The notes under the pieces: generated by a model
Database searches by the model: none
The model's input: only the letters and a program-made list of their open reading frames with translations
What the model was told of the DNA's origin: nothing
DNA from: Pseudomonas sp. FP2335
Lineage (GTDB): Bacteria; Pseudomonadota; Gammaproteobacteria; Pseudomonadales; Pseudomonadaceae
Assembly: GCF_030687535.1 (NCBI RefSeq)
Contig: NZ_CP117437.1
Location: 5,081,501-5,145,500, forward strand
Direction: 5' to 3'
Length of the DNA stretch: 64,000 bases
Position numbers and translations under genes: made by a program
In this document: one piece after another, positions 29,733 through 40,164 of the stretch
Position numbering within the stretch: the stretch's first letter is position 1
Layout: the number at the start of each line of letters is the position of its first letter

Positions 29733-29926
29733 GGTGTCCTACCTTCTTTGTGGCTCTTGGGGAACTTGTCTTCTTGCGAAATTCTTGGGCAATGTCGGGA
29801 ATCGGCCCGACGCTAGTCCAGGGTAAAACGTGTATCCAGATAAAACTTGAGGCTGGGAGCCTGCCATGGGCCAGCGGGAATCCCACTGACACACGGCAGA
29901 CAACCAACCTCTAGCGCAATCGCTTA

Positions 29927-30196
29927 TTAGCGACGCAGACCCAGGCGACCGATCAGAGCCTGATAACGACCCAGATCCTTGCCTTTCAGGTAATCCAGCA
30001 GCTTACGACGCTGGTTTACCATGCGGATCAGACCACGACGGGAGTGGTGATCTTTACCGTTGGCCTTGAAGTGACCTTGCAGCTTGTTGATGTTGTGGGT
30101 CAGCAGTGCAACTTGCACTTCTGGCGAACCAGTGTCACCAACAGCTTGCTGATAGTCAGCAACGATTTGTGCTTTTTCTTGAACGTCGAGAGCCAT
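29927..30196 (-). CDS. rpsO: 30S ribosomal protein S15
   Basis: This 89-residue primary 16S rRNA-binding protein has the signature D-T-G-S-P-E-V-Q and H-H-S-R-R-G-L. Its length is identical to family norm. It lies 115 bp after truB and before pnp. Confidence 0.99.
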   Translation of the reverse strand: MALDVQEKAQIVADYQQAVGDTGSPEVQVALLTHNINKLQGHFKANGKDHHSRRGLIRMVNQRRKLLDYLKGKDLGRYQALIGRLGLRR

Positions 30197-30311
30197 GAGG
30201 CAATCCTTTTTTCAGGAAACCACCCAAAGGGCAGTCTCAACAGGCCAGGGACAAATCCCTGTATCTAAAAATGAGTGTTGACCGTGCCTGTTAACAGCCA
30301 CACTCGTTCGG

Positions 30312-31229
30312 TCATTCTGACCGAATCAGTCGACGCGGCGCGATGCGCCCGTCTTCGCTCACTTCACCGATACCGATAAAGCGACCGTTATGATCCTGTA
30401 CCCGCACCATGCCGAACTTCGGGGCATCCGGGGCACGTACCGGCTGGCCGTTGAGCCAGTAGAACGCGCTGTGCTCCGAGAAGTGCAGCAATGGCCAATC
30501 CAGCAAACCGCTGTCCGATGGCATCAGGAAGCGATCAACTGCTTCATTGCCGCCTTCGGCGTGCACCGCTTCCAACTCTTCCAGCGTGACCGTCTGGGCC
30601 AGGGTGAAAGGGCCGGCCTGGGTGCGTCGCAGTTCTGCAACGTACGCGCCGCAACCAAGCTTTTCACCAATATCTTCCACTAGGGTACGGATATAGGTGC
30701 CTTTGCTGCAGTCCACGGCCAGACGCGCAGTGTCACCTTCACAGGCGAGCAATTCCAAGCGCGCAATAGTAACAGAACGCGGTTCGCGCTCCACTACTTC
30801 GCCCGCACGTGCCAGCTTGTAAAGTGGCTGCCCATCACGCTTGAGCGCCGAGTACATCGGCGGTATCTGACTGATTTGCCCACGAAAACCGGGTAAAGCC
30901 GCTTCAATATCCGCACGACCAACGGTCACATCGCGAACCTGCAAAACATCACCTTCGGCATCGGCCGTGGTGGTGGTCTTGCCCAGTTGCATGAGGGTTT
31001 CGTAACCCTTGTCGGAATCGAGCAGGTATTGCGAGAACTTGGTAGCCTCGCCAAAGCACAACGGCAACACGCCGGTGGCCAGCGGATCAAGGCTGCCGGT
31101 GTGCCCGGCCTTCTCGGCATTGAGCAGCCAGCGGACCTTCTGCAAAGCGGCATTGGAGGTAAAGCCAATGGGCTTGTCGAGCAGAATGATGCCGCTGACG
31201 TTGCGACGGATACGTCTGACCTGAGCCAC
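30312..31229 (-). CDS. truB: tRNA pseudouridine(55) synthase
   Basis: This 305-residue enzyme makes pseudouridine 55 in the T-loop of tRNAs. The catalytic Asp is D48 in [12 protein letters not shown]. The [12 protein letters not shown] motif and a C-terminal PUA-like part are present. The start is a GTG with AGGAG upstream, 3 nt after rbfA, so translation is probably coupled. Confidence 0.97.
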   Translation of the reverse strand: MAQVRRIRRNVSGIILLDKPIGFTSNAALQKVRWLLNAEKAGHTGSLDPLATGVLPLCFGEATKFSQYLLDSDKGYETLMQLGKTTTTADAEGDVLQVRDVTVGRADIEAALPGFRGQISQIPPMYSALKRDGQPLYKLARAGEVVEREPRSVTIARLELLACEGDTARLAVDCSKGTYIRTLVEDIGEKLGCGAYVAELRRTQAGPFTLAQTVTLEELEAVHAEGGNEAVDRFLMPSDSGLLDWPLLHFSEHSAFYWLNGQPVRAPDAPKFGMVRVQDHNGRFIGIGEVSEDGRIAPRRLIRSE

Positions 31230-31232
31230 CGC

Positions 31233-31628
31233 TTACTCCTTGGCGTCTTCAGGTGTGGACGGGTGCTGACTGTCTTCCGCCACGGCGCGCTCGATCAGTG
31301 CCGACAGATGCGCACCACGCACGACGCTTTCGTCGTAGTGGAAGTGCAGCTGGGGAACGCTGCGCAGCTTCATTTCACGGGCCAACTGCATGCGCAGGAA
31401 ACCTGCCGCAGCGTTGAGCACCTTGATGCTTTGCGCGATTTCTTCACTGTTGTCCTGCCCCATCACGGTGATGAAGATCTTGGCGTGACCAACGTCACGG
31501 CTCACTTCAACGGCGGTGATGGTGACCAGGCCAACCCGTGGGTCTTTGACTTCGCGACGGATCAGTTGGGCCAGCTCGCGCTGCATCTGATCGCCGATAC
31601 GCTGGGTACGGCTGTATTCTTTTGCCAT
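31233..31628 (-). CDS. rbfA: 30S ribosome-binding factor A
   Basis: This 131-residue KH-fold factor is needed for late 30S maturation and cold growth. It shows [14 protein letters not shown], an internal [11 protein letters not shown] and the [11 protein letters not shown] signature. It is within the infB-rbfA-truB segment. Confidence 0.97.
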   Translation of the reverse strand: MAKEYSRTQRIGDQMQRELAQLIRREVKDPRVGLVTITAVEVSRDVGHAKIFITVMGQDNSEEIAQSIKVLNAAAGFLRMQLAREMKLRSVPQLHFHYDESVVRGAHLSALIERAVAEDSQHPSTPEDAKE

Positions 31629-31682
31629 GTCTTGTTACCTGTTACTGCCACACGGTGAAACCCGTGGGGTCTGAAAGCGGCA

Positions 31683-31716
31683 AACGCCCGGCCTGACAAA
31701 AGCCAGACCGGGCGTT
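31683..31716 (-). terminator. Hairpin between infB and rbfA
   Basis: The 9-bp arms AACGCCCGG / CCGGGCGTT enclose a 16-nt loop with an inner CTG/CAG pair. On the minus strand it is followed by only TTTGCC. It may attenuate transcription from infB into rbfA or protect the upstream mRNA. Confidence 0.55.
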
Positions 31717-31787
31717 GCGTTTAGAGTCCGTACGCTGCGCGGGGCATTTGCATGCCCACTCGCTGCGTGGCTCCGGAAGTGCGCGAG

Positions 31788-34304
31788 TTAGAGGCTGCGA
31801 GCAACCTGAACCTTCTCGAAGACTTCGATCTTGTCGCCAACCTTGACGTCGTTGTAGCTCTTGACGCCGATACCGCATTCCATGCCGGCACGTACTTCGG
31901 AAGCGTCATCCTTGAAGCGGCGCAGGGATTCCAGCTCGCCTTCGAAGATAACGATGTCTTCACGCAGTACGCGGATTGGACGGTTACGGTACACAGTGCC
32001 TTCGACAACCATGCAGCCGGCGATCGCGCCGAATTTCGGCGAGCGGAACACGTCACGTACTTCGGCGATACCCAGGATGTTCTCCCGGACGTCGCTGCCA
32101 AGCATGCCGGTAAGGGCTTTCTTGACGTCTTCGATGATGTCGTAGATGACGTTGTAGTAACGCATGTCCAGGCCTTCCTGCTCGACGATCTTGCGAGCGC
32201 CAGCATCGGCACGCACGTTGAAGCCGAACAGCACAGCGTTGGAAGCCAGTGCCAAGTTGGCGTCGGATTCGGTGATACCACCGACACCGCCACCGACAAC
32301 GCGCACTTGCACTTCGTCGTTACCCAGGCCGTTCAAGGCGCCGTTCAACGCTTCGAGGGAACCACGTACGTCAGATTTGAGGACGATGTTAAGCGTCTTC
32401 TTCTCTTCCTGGCCCATGTTCTCGAAGATGTTTTCCAGCTTGCCTGCGTGAGCACGGGCCAGTTTGACTTCGCGGAACTTGCCTTGACGGAACAGAGCCA
32501 CTTCACGGGCTTTCTTCTCGTCGGCCACTACACTCATCTCGTCGCCAGCGTCCGGCGTACCGTCCAGGCCGAGGATCTCGACCGGGATAGCAGGACCTGC
32601 TTCCTTGATTGGCTTGCCGTTCTCGTCGAGCATGGCACGTACACGGCCGTAGTTCGAACCGACCAGGACCATGTCGCCTTGGCGCAGGGTACCGTCTTGA
32701 ACCAGAACGGTCGCAACCGGGCCACGGCCCTTGTCGAGACGGGACTCAACCACAACGCCACGGCCAGGAGCCGAGGGAGTAGCAGTCAGTTCCAGGACTT
32801 CGGCTTGCAACAGAACGGCTTCGAGCAGTTCGTCAACGCCAGTACCCATCTTCGCGGAGACTGGTACGAATGGAGTGTCGCCACCCCACTCTTCGGATGT
32901 CACGCCGTGAACCGACAGTTCGCTACGGATGCGATCAAGATCAGCGCCCGGCTTGTCGATTTTGTTCACCGCAACAACCAGCGGAACGCCAGCAGCCTTG
33001 GCATGCTGAACGGCTTCGATGGTTTGTGGCATCACGCCGTCGTCAGCTGCAACCACCAGGATCACGATGTCAGTCGCCTTGGCACCACGGGCACGCATTG
33101 CGGTAAACGCGGCGTGACCAGGGGTGTCGAGGAACGTCACCATGCCACGGTCGGTTTCAACGTGGTACGCACCGATGTGCTGGGTGATACCGCCGGCTTC
33201 GCCAGCAGCAACCTTGGCACGACGGATGTAGTCGAGCAGGGAAGTTTTACCGTGGTCAACGTGGCCCATTACGGTCACGACCGGTGCACGGGAAACCGCC
33301 TCACCTTCAAACTTCAGGGACTCGGCCAGGGAATCTTCCAGGGCGGTATCGCTGACCAGGGTCACTTTGTGGCCCAGCTCTTCAGCAACCAGTTGGGCAG
33401 TTTCCTGATCCAGTACCTGGTTGATAGTGGCCGGAGTACCCAGCTTGAACATGAACTTGATGATTTCAGCTGCCTTGACCGACATCTGCTGGGCGAGATC
33501 GCCAACAGTGATGGTCTCGCCGATCTTCACTTCACGCACGACAGGGCCGGTTGGGCTCTGGAAACCGTGGGCGTTGCGTTTCTTCAGCTTGGCCTTGCCG
33601 CGACCACCACGACGGAAGCCATCGCTTTCTTCGTCGGTAGTACGTGGGGCAACGCGTGGAGCAGGCGCTTTCTCTTTGACCGAAGCACGATGCGGAGCGT
33701 TTTTGCGCTCGCCATCGCCACCACCGCTGCGACGATTGTTATCGTCGGCACGTGGCTTGTCCGGGCGACGAGGTTCGTCACGCTTGCGGGCGTCAGCTGC
33801 CGGAGCAGGTGCAGCGGCAACCGGAGCGGCCTCACGCACAGCTTCAACAGGCGCAGCGACCGCTTCAGTGGCAGCAGGTTGCGCAGCAGCAGGCTGGCGA
33901 CGCGCTTCTTCTTCGGCGCGACGCTTGGCTTCTTCTTCAGCCTTCTGACGAGCAGCATTTTCTACTGCGCGACGCTCTTCCAGTTCGCGTTTGCGCTCGG
34001 CTTCGATTTCTTCCGGGCTGCGCTGTACGAAGACTTTCTTCTTGCGTACTTCAACGCTGATGCTCTTGCTACCAGCAACACGCAGTGTGCTGGTGGTTTT
34101 GCGCTGCAATGTAATCTTGCGCGGTTCTTCCACTTTCGCCTTGTGGCTGCTCTTCAAGTGAGTCAGCAAAGACTGCTTCTCACTATCGCTCACACCTTCA
34201 TCGGCGGCGGTGTGCGGCAGACCTGCCTCACGCATCTGCTGCAACAGGCGCTCTACCGGTGTTTTGACCTCATCGGCCAGTTGTTTCACCGTGACTTGCG
34301 TCAT
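31788..34304 (-). CDS. infB: Translation initiation factor IF-2
   Basis: This 838-residue GTPase delivers fMet-tRNA to the 30S subunit. It has an N-terminal IF2-N domain ([10 protein letters not shown]), a long charged A/R/E-rich linker (about 50-250), a second IF2-N, then the G domain with G1 [10 protein letters not shown]3 D-T-P-G-H-A and G4 N-K-I-D. Domains II-IV follow. It lies 27 bp after nusA in the rimP-nusA-infB operon, with the initiator tRNA gene upstream of rimP. Confidence 0.98.
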   Translation of the reverse strand: MTQVTVKQLADEVKTPVERLLQQMREAGLPHTAADEGVSDSEKQSLLTHLKSSHKAKVEEPRKITLQRKTTSTLRVAGSKSISVEVRKKKVFVQRSPEEIEAERKRELEERRAVENAARQKAEEEAKRRAEEEARRQPAAAQPAATEAVAAPVEAVREAAPVAAAPAPAADARKRDEPRRPDKPRADDNNRRSGGGDGERKNAPHRASVKEKAPAPRVAPRTTDEESDGFRRGGRGKAKLKKRNAHGFQSPTGPVVREVKIGETITVGDLAQQMSVKAAEIIKFMFKLGTPATINQVLDQETAQLVAEELGHKVTLVSDTALEDSLAESLKFEGEAVSRAPVVTVMGHVDHGKTSLLDYIRRAKVAAGEAGGITQHIGAYHVETDRGMVTFLDTPGHAAFTAMRARGAKATDIVILVVAADDGVMPQTIEAVQHAKAAGVPLVVAVNKIDKPGADLDRIRSELSVHGVTSEEWGGDTPFVPVSAKMGTGVDELLEAVLLQAEVLELTATPSAPGRGVVVESRLDKGRGPVATVLVQDGTLRQGDMVLVGSNYGRVRAMLDENGKPIKEAGPAIPVEILGLDGTPDAGDEMSVVADEKKAREVALFRQGKFREVKLARAHAGKLENIFENMGQEEKKTLNIVLKSDVRGSLEALNGALNGLGNDEVQVRVVGGGVGGITESDANLALASNAVLFGFNVRADAGARKIVEQEGLDMRYYNVIYDIIEDVKKALTGMLGSDVRENILGIAEVRDVFRSPKFGAIAGCMVVEGTVYRNRPIRVLREDIVIFEGELESLRRFKDDASEVRAGMECGIGVKSYNDVKVGDKIEVFEKVQVARSL

Positions 34305-34331
34305 GCACTTCTCTCCTCAGGCCGCGCCTAA

Positions 34332-35813
34332 TTACTCGAACCAATGGGCTCGGGCGGCCATGATCAACTTGCCGGCACGATCATCGTCAATGCCGTCGAT
34401 GTCGAGCAGGTCGTCAATAGACTGCTCGGCCAGGTCTTCGCGGGTAATTACGCCGCGCACCGCCAGTTCCATCGCCAAATCCTTGTCCATACCCTCAAGC
34501 GAGAGCAGGTCTTCGGCCGGATGGGCGTCTGCCAGCTTTTCCTCAGTAGCGATGGCTTTAGTCAACAAACGATCCTTGGCCCGAGCGCGAAGCTCGTTGA
34601 CGGTATCTTCGTCAAAGCCGTCGATGTTGAGCATTTCTTCCAACGGTACGTAGGCAATCTCTTCCAGGCTGGTGAAGCCTTCATCTACCAGCACCTGCGC
34701 CAGGTCTTCGTCGACTTCCAGCTCGTCGATGAAGTTGCGCAGGATGTCACCGGTTTCAGCTTGCTGCTTAGCCTGGATGTCCGATTCGGTCATCACGTTC
34801 AGGGTCCAGCCGGTCAGTTGGCTGGCCAGACGCACGTTCTGACCACCACGACCAATGGCCTGAGCCAGATTGTCTGCGCCAACGGCGATGTCCATTGCAT
34901 GGGCATCTTCGTCAACGATAATTGCCGCCACTTCAGCTGGCGACATGGCGTTGATCACGAACTGCGCCGGGTTATCGTCCCACAGGACGATGTCCACACG
35001 CTCACCGCCCAATTCGCCCGACACTGCCTGGACGCGCGAACCGCGCATACCAATGCAAGCGCCTTGCGGGTCGATGCGTTTGTCCTTGGAGCGGACCGCG
35101 ATCTTGGCGCGCGAACCCGGGTCGCGGGACGCAGCCATGACTTCGATCAGGCCTTCGGCGATTTCCGGCACTTCGATGCGGAACAGTTCAATCAGCATTT
35201 CCGGCGCGGTACGCGACAGGATCAGCTGAGGACCGCGGTTCTCGGTGCGGATTTCCTTGAGCAGCGCACGCAGACGCACGCCGACACGGAAGGTTTCGCG
35301 AGAAATGATGTCTTCGCGAGCCAGCAACGCTTCTGCGTTGTTGCCCAGGTCGACGATCACATTGTCGCGGGTGACTTTTTTCACGGTGCCGGAGATGATT
35401 TCACCCAGGCGCTCGCGATAAGCGTCAACGACTTGAGCGCGCTCGGCTTCGCGGACTTTCTGCACAATGACCTGCTTGGCAGTCTGTGCAGCAATGCGGC
35501 CGAACTCGATGGATTCGATTTTCTCTTCAACGACATCACCGACCTTGGCGCCAGGATGCGTTTGCGCAACCTTGCTCGGCCAGGTTTCGATGGCCGGATC
35601 ATCAAGATCGTCCTCTTCGACCACCGTCCAGCGACGGAAAGTCTCGTAGGCACCGGTGTGGCGGTTGATTTCCACACGCAGATCAACTTCGTCTTCAAAG
35701 CGCTTTTTGGTAGCAGTGGCCAGGGCCAGCTCCAACGCTTCAAAAATCACGCTTGCCGGTACACCCTTTTCGTTGGATACCGACTCAACAACCAGCAGTA
35801 CTTCTTTGCTCAT
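34332..35813 (-). CDS. nusA: Transcription termination/antitermination factor NusA
   Basis: This 493-residue RNA polymerase-binding factor has an N-terminal domain ([18 protein letters not shown]), an S1 domain (about 135-200), two KH domains ([12 protein letters not shown] and [10 protein letters not shown]) and two acidic C-terminal repeats (about 365-490). The ATG at 35813 is used; a longer frame to 35834 has no family support. The hairpin cluster upstream of rimP may be where NusA feeds back on its own operon. Confidence 0.98.
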   Translation of the reverse strand: MSKEVLLVVESVSNEKGVPASVIFEALELALATATKKRFEDEVDLRVEINRHTGAYETFRRWTVVEEDDLDDPAIETWPSKVAQTHPGAKVGDVVEEKIESIEFGRIAAQTAKQVIVQKVREAERAQVVDAYRERLGEIISGTVKKVTRDNVIVDLGNNAEALLAREDIISRETFRVGVRLRALLKEIRTENRGPQLILSRTAPEMLIELFRIEVPEIAEGLIEVMAASRDPGSRAKIAVRSKDKRIDPQGACIGMRGSRVQAVSGELGGERVDIVLWDDNPAQFVINAMSPAEVAAIIVDEDAHAMDIAVGADNLAQAIGRGGQNVRLASQLTGWTLNVMTESDIQAKQQAETGDILRNFIDELEVDEDLAQVLVDEGFTSLEEIAYVPLEEMLNIDGFDEDTVNELRARAKDRLLTKAIATEEKLADAHPAEDLLSLEGMDKDLAMELAVRGVITREDLAEQSIDDLLDIDGIDDDRAGKLIMAARAHWFE

Positions 35814-35860
35814 CGTACGCCTCGCCTTTCGCAAGCCATTGGATCCGCGGGATCCGCGTC

Positions 35861-36319
35861 TCAGTCAAAACTGGGAATAATGTTGGCCTTGTCGATCATA
35901 TCGATCGGCAACAGGAACTCATGGTCTTCTACCTGCACCACGACATCCTGTTCTTCTACACCGCGCAGAAGGCCCTGAAAATTGCGTCGCCCTTCGAACG
36001 GGGATCGCAGCTTGATCTTCACTTGTTCACCGACATATTTAGCAAACTGCTCGATAGTGAACAGTGGGCGTTCCATGCCTGGCGAGGAAACTTCGAGGGT
36101 GTATTCAACGGCGATTGGATCTTCAACATCCAGGACACCGCTGATCTGACGGCTGACAATGGCGCAATCGTCCACCAGCACACCGCCCTCTTTATCGATA
36201 TAAACGCGCAACATTGAGTGGCGACCTTGAGCCGAAAACTCAATACCCCAGCATTCATAGCCTAGGGCCACGACCACCGGGGCCAGCAAGGCCTGCAACT
36301 CTTCTAGCTTGCTCGACAC
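35861..36319 (-). CDS. rimP: Ribosome maturation factor RimP
   Basis: This 152-residue factor acts in 30S maturation. It has [17 protein letters not shown] and S-P-G-M-E-R-P-L-F, conserved in the family. I place the start at the GTG 36319 (V-S-S-K-L-E-E-L), which has GAGGGGG about 6 nt upstream. The longer frame to 36382 runs into the terminator hairpin and is unlikely. It is the first protein gene of the rimP-nusA-infB operon. Confidence 0.95.
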   Translation of the reverse strand: MSSKLEELQALLAPVVVALGYECWGIEFSAQGRHSMLRVYIDKEGGVLVDDCAIVSRQISGVLDVEDPIAVEYTLEVSSPGMERPLFTIEQFAKYVGEQVKIKLRSPFEGRRNFQGLLRGVEEQDVVVQVEDHEFLLPIDMIDKANIIPSFD

Positions 36320-36350
36320 CTGAACCCCCTCGTGCATGTATGTGCATGCT

Positions 36351-36382
36351 GTGCAAAATAAAAAAATGGGCGAAACGCCCAT
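36351..36382 (-). terminator. Terminator/attenuator ahead of rimP
   Basis: On the minus strand ATGGGCG-TTT-CGCCCAT runs into TTTTTTTATTTT. It ends only about 32 nt before the rimP GTG, so the operon must be read through it or start just inside it. Two more hairpins precede it (36389-36410 and 36428-36449). Confidence 0.8.
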
Positions 36383-36388
36383 CCTTGA

Positions 36389-36410
36389 AACGCCGTCGAA
36401 CAGCGGCGTT
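36389..36410 (-). other. Leader hairpin between tRNA-fMet and rimP
   Basis: The 7-bp arms AACGCCG / CGGCGTT have an 8-nt loop and no T run. It is one of three consecutive structures in the rimP leader. Confidence 0.6.
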
Positions 36411-36427
36411 GAAAGTGTCCAGCTAAC

Positions 36428-36449
36428 AAAAAGCCCCTTAAAAGGGGCT
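36428..36449 (-). terminator. Terminator downstream of tRNA-fMet
   Basis: On the minus strand AGCCCCTT-TT-AAGGGGCT is followed by T4. It starts about 10 nt after the CCA end of the tRNA gene. Confidence 0.75.
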
Positions 36450-36459
36450 CCGCTAAAAC

Positions 36460-36536
<77 letters not shown>

Positions 36537-36632
36537 ACAAAGCTGGGGCGGAAGTATACGACCGATCCCTTGCAGGGTCAATGTAACCTTCCACCTACAA
36601 GAAAGCCCGCAACAGCGGGCTCTCCTGATAAT

Positions 36633-36718
36633 TGGTACCGAGAAGGGGACTCGAACCCCTACACCCTATGGGCACAACCACCTCAAGGTTGCGTGTCTAC
36701 CAATTCCACCACCTCGGC
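36633..36718 (-). tRNA. tRNA-Leu (GAG)
   Basis: This 86-nt type II tRNA has a long variable arm (TGCCCATAGGGTGT region) and an encoded CCA. The anticodon loop reads CTTGAGGT with anticodon GAG. It follows secG by 22 bp. A short hairpin (AGCCCGC / GCGGGCT, 36604-36621) separates it from tRNA-fMet. Confidence 0.96.
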
Positions 36719-36740
36719 AATACAGCGTTTACAACCCTTC

Positions 36741-37124
36741 TTACTTTTGCTCTTGAGCTGGAGGTACGTCAGTCGCTGGAGTAGCCGACTTTTGCTCTTG
36801 AAGCACCGGGACATCATCAGAAGCCGGTTTTGCTTTTGGAACTTCCAACACTGCTGGGTTTGGGAGACCTACCTGAGTCAGCACATGAGCCTTCTCTTTA
36901 GCAAAGTAACCTAACCCCAAGCTGGTTATGAAGAAACCGGCGGCAAGTATAGCAGTAAACTTACTAAGAAAGGTAGAGGAACCTTGGCTTCCGAACACAG
37001 TATTTGAAGCACCTGCACCGAAAGACGCACCAGCATCCGCACCTTTACCCTGCTGCAGCAAAACCAAGGCAACTACGCCCAGTGCGGCCAACAGATGAAA
37101 AACGACTACGACTGTTTCCAGCAT
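36741..37124 (-). CDS. secG: Preprotein translocase subunit SecG
   Basis: This 127-residue accessory subunit of the SecYEG channel has two membrane helices (about 2-22 and 53-73) joined by [17 protein letters not shown], the SecG signature. The tail beyond residue 80 is variable and ends with a repeated P-x-x-Q-E-Q-K. I choose the ATG at 37124 (M-L-E-T-V-V); the frame extends to 37172 without support. It begins 4 nt after the tpiA stop. Confidence 0.93.
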   Translation of the reverse strand: MLETVVVVFHLLAALGVVALVLLQQGKGADAGASFGAGASNTVFGSQGSSTFLSKFTAILAAGFFITSLGLGYFAKEKAHVLTQVGLPNPAVLEVPKAKPASDDVPVLQEQKSATPATDVPPAQEQK

Positions 37125-37128
37125 TTTT

Positions 37129-37884
37129 TCAGTTTCCCGCGGCGCGACAGATCGCACCGAACTCATCTGCATTCAGGGAAGCTCCACCAATGAGCCCCCC
37201 ATCGATATCCGGCATGCCGAACAGTTCGACCGCATTGGCCGCCTTCACGCTGCCGCCGTATAGAAGACGCACACCTTGTGCGACTTCAGAATTCTCTGCC
37301 GCCAACTGCGCGCGAATGGCTGCGTGCACATCCTGCGCCTGTTGCGGCGTAGCAGTCAGCCCGGTACCAATGGCCCAGACCGGCTCGTAAGCGATTACTG
37401 CCTTTGCAAACGCACCGACACCCAGCTCCTCGATGATGCTGCCTAGCTGACGCGAGACAACTTCAAGAGTCTTGCCCGATTCGCGCTGCTCAAGGGTTTC
37501 CCCTATGCACAACACTGGAATCAAGCCACAAGCCTGTGCCGCTGCGAACTTGCGATTGAGTGTCCCATCCCGCTCGCCCATCATCTGGCGACGCTCGGAG
37601 TGCCCAACCAGCACATAGGAACAACCCGCATCAACCAACTGACTCGGTGCAATCTCACCTGTCAACGCACCTTGCATGGCTTCCACCGCAGAATTCTGCG
37701 CGCCGACCTGAATCGACTTGCCTTTCAAGCCATCAACCACTTGGGTGATATGCAAGAGAGGCGGGAAAACCGCCACATCAACGCCGCTAGGCAAGGCCAG
37801 GTGACGAAGGCCGTTGATCAGCTCAGCGACACTGGCGCGGGTACCGTGCATCTTCCAGTTACCAGCTACCATAGTGCGACGCAT
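37129..37884 (-). CDS. tpiA: Triosephosphate isomerase
   Basis: This 251-residue TIM barrel interconverts DHAP and G3P. It has N-W-K-M-H near the start, H-S-E-R-R (catalytic His), and the active-site Glu in [11 protein letters not shown] (about 165-175), followed by Y-G-G-S-V-K. It lies between glmM and secG, the usual Pseudomonas position. Confidence 0.98.
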   Translation of the reverse strand: MRRTMVAGNWKMHGTRASVAELINGLRHLALPSGVDVAVFPPLLHITQVVDGLKGKSIQVGAQNSAVEAMQGALTGEIAPSQLVDAGCSYVLVGHSERRQMMGERDGTLNRKFAAAQACGLIPVLCIGETLEQRESGKTLEVVSRQLGSIIEELGVGAFAKAVIAYEPVWAIGTGLTATPQQAQDVHAAIRAQLAAENSEVAQGVRLLYGGSVKAANAVELFGMPDIDGGLIGGASLNADEFGAICRAAGN

Positions 37885-37950
37885 GCTGTACCCCGTCGGT
37901 CAAAGTGGGCGCAGATGTTACCCAACCACATCACCACTGGCAAGCCGAAT

Positions 37951-39288
37951 TCAGGCGCAAACTTCACTTACCAGTTTTGCCAGGCTTTCTGCATGCTCGC
38001 GAACCTGCGTTTCATCGTCACCTTCGACCATGACGCGCACCAAAGGCTCTGTGCCGGACTTGCGCAGCAACACCCGCCCACGCCCCGCCATTGCCAGCGT
38101 CACACGCTCACAGGCATCTTTGACAGCCGGGTGCTCGATTGGGTTTTCACCCCCTGCAAAGCGCACATTGAGGAGCACTTGCGGGCACTTGCGCAGCGCC
38201 TGACGCGCCTGAGCAAGACTCTCTTCACGACGACGCAAAGACAGCAATACCTGGAGCGCCGCGATAATTGCGTCGCCAGTAGTGGTGTGCTGGAAGCAGA
38301 CAACATGCCCGGAGTTCTCGCCACCCACTTGCCAGTTACGCTCCAGCAGCTCGGCGATTACGTAACGGTCACCGACATTGGCACGAACAAAGGGAATCCC
38401 CAGGTCAGCCAGGGCCAACTCCAATCCCAGATTACTCATCAACGTACCAACGACGCCGCCCTGCAGCTTGTTACGCTCATGCAAGTCGCGAGCAATGATG
38501 AACAGCAGGTCATCGCCATCGACCACCGCGCCCGTGTGATCCACCATCAGCACGCGATCGCCATCGCCATCAAAGGCAATACCCAAGTCAGCATGCTTGG
38601 CCAGCACGGCTGCCTGCAACTGCTCCATGTGCGTGGAGCCACAGTTCTCGTTGATATTCAAACCATCAGGCTGCGCCGACAGCACCGTTACTTCGGCACC
38701 CAACTCCTTGAACACGCTCGGGGCAACCTTGTAGGTCGCACCGTGTGCGCAATCGACAACAATTTTCAGCCCGGCAAAATTGGTACTGGTAGGAACACTG
38801 CTTTTGCAAAACTCGATGTAACGCCCAGAGGCATCATTGATGCGCGACACCTTGCCCAGCTTACTGGACTCGACCACAGTCATCGGTGCGTCGAGCAATT
38901 CTTCGATCATCAGCTCGATTTCGTCAGGCAACTTGGTGCCCTGACCGGAAAAGAACTTGATGCCATTGTCATCGTGGGGATTGTGCGAAGCGCTGATCAC
39001 AATACCGGCTTCAGCGTGGAAGGTACGCGTCAGGTAGGCGATCGCCGGCGTCGGCATCGGCCCCAGCAACATCACATCAGCACCGGCAGCAGACAAACCC
39101 GCCTCGAGCGCAGACTCAAACATATAACCCGAAATGCGGGTGTCCTTGCCCACCAGGATGCGGCACGCGCCCATGCTGCGGAACGCCATGCCTGCCGCCC
39201 AACCCAGCTTGAGCATGAAGTCAGGAGTAATCGGAAACTCGCCGACCCGACCACGGATACCGTCGGTGCCAAAGTATTTTTTAGTCAT
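37951..39288 (-). CDS. glmM: Phosphoglucosamine mutase
   Basis: This 445-residue enzyme converts glucosamine-6-P to glucosamine-1-P for peptidoglycan and LPS. The phosphoserine loop is [11 protein letters not shown] with S101. The metal loop is D-G-D-G-D-R and the sugar loop G-G-E-N-S-G-H. It follows folP by 16 nt in the ftsH-folP-glmM string, an arrangement shared with E. coli. Confidence 0.98.
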   Translation of the reverse strand: MTKKYFGTDGIRGRVGEFPITPDFMLKLGWAAGMAFRSMGACRILVGKDTRISGYMFESALEAGLSAAGADVMLLGPMPTPAIAYLTRTFHAEAGIVISASHNPHDDNGIKFFSGQGTKLPDEIELMIEELLDAPMTVVESSKLGKVSRINDASGRYIEFCKSSVPTSTNFAGLKIVVDCAHGATYKVAPSVFKELGAEVTVLSAQPDGLNINENCGSTHMEQLQAAVLAKHADLGIAFDGDGDRVLMVDHTGAVVDGDDLLFIIARDLHERNKLQGGVVGTLMSNLGLELALADLGIPFVRANVGDRYVIAELLERNWQVGGENSGHVVCFQHTTTGDAIIAALQVLLSLRRREESLAQARQALRKCPQVLLNVRFAGGENPIEHPAVKDACERVTLAMAGRGRVLLRKSGTEPLVRVMVEGDDETQVREHAESLAKLVSEVCA

Positions 39289-39304
39289 AAGTGCTCCATC
39301 ATTC

Positions 39305-40156
39305 TTATTCGGCGGATTCTACAGCGGCAATCATGCGCACCACATCGACCGTCTCGGCGACATCATGTACACGCAAGATGCGTGCGCCCTTGGTCACGGC
39401 AAGCGCCGCAAGCGCCAGGCCACCATACAACCGCTCACCCACTGGACGATTCAATGCCAGCCCTATCATGCTCTTGCGCGAAACCCCAACCAACAAGGGA
39501 CGACCAAGCGCATGGAGGGACTCCATGTGTTTAAACAGACTCAAATTATGTTGCAGGGTCTTGGCGAAGCCAAACCCAGGATCAAGGATGATCTTCTCGG
39601 GAGCGATGCCTACTCCAGCGCACTGAGCGATCCGCTCAGCCAGGAAACTGCTCACCTCACCAACGAGATCGTCGTAGTGCGGATTGTCCTGCATATTTCC
39701 AGGCTCCCCCAGCATGTGCATCAGGCACACCGGCAGACCGGTGGCTGCTGCCGCATCCAGGGCACCGTCACGCCGCAAGGAACGCACGTCATTGATAAGC
39801 CCAGCCCCCAGCCGCGCGGTTTCGCGCATCACAGCCGGGGTCGAGGTATCAACCGAGATAATGACATCCAGCTCCTGGGCGATGCGCTCGACAATCGGCG
39901 CAACCCGCTCCAGCTCCTCCAAGGGAGAAACCACACGAGCACCGGGACGGGTGGACTCCCCTCCCACATCGATCAAGGTCGCACCAGCCAACACCATCGC
40001 CTCGGCGTGGCGCAACGCAGCATCAAGCTGGCTGAAGCGACCACCATCAGAGAAGGAATCAGGAGTGACATTAAGAATGCCCATGACATGCGTATGGGCC
40101 AAATCAAGAACCCGATTGCCGCAAGGCAACCGGGTGGAGGACAGCACAGAAGTCAT
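39305..40156 (-). CDS. folP: Dihydropteroate synthase
   Basis: This 283-residue sulfonamide-target enzyme condenses p-aminobenzoate with the HPPK product. Signatures include [15 protein letters not shown] (about 25-39), [11 protein letters not shown] and [10 protein letters not shown]. Its partner folK is at 15163-15648. It lies 8 nt after ftsH, so cotranscription is likely. Confidence 0.98.
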   Translation of the reverse strand: MTSVLSSTRLPCGNRVLDLAHTHVMGILNVTPDSFSDGGRFSQLDAALRHAEAMVLAGATLIDVGGESTRPGARVVSPLEELERVAPIVERIAQELDVIISVDTSTPAVMRETARLGAGLINDVRSLRRDGALDAAAATGLPVCLMHMLGEPGNMQDNPHYDDLVGEVSSFLAERIAQCAGVGIAPEKIILDPGFGFAKTLQHNLSLFKHMESLHALGRPLLVGVSRKSMIGLALNRPVGERLYGGLALAALAVTKGARILRVHDVAETVDVVRMIAAVESAE

Positions 40157-40164
40157 TTCAAACC

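Noticed and set aside
27780..29816. 678-residue open frame antisense to pnp
   Set aside because: Shadow of pnp, low-complexity composition with no motif.
31752..34331. 859-residue open frame antisense to infB
   Set aside because: It overlaps all of infB on the other strand, with no ribosome binding site of note and no domain; treated as a shadow.
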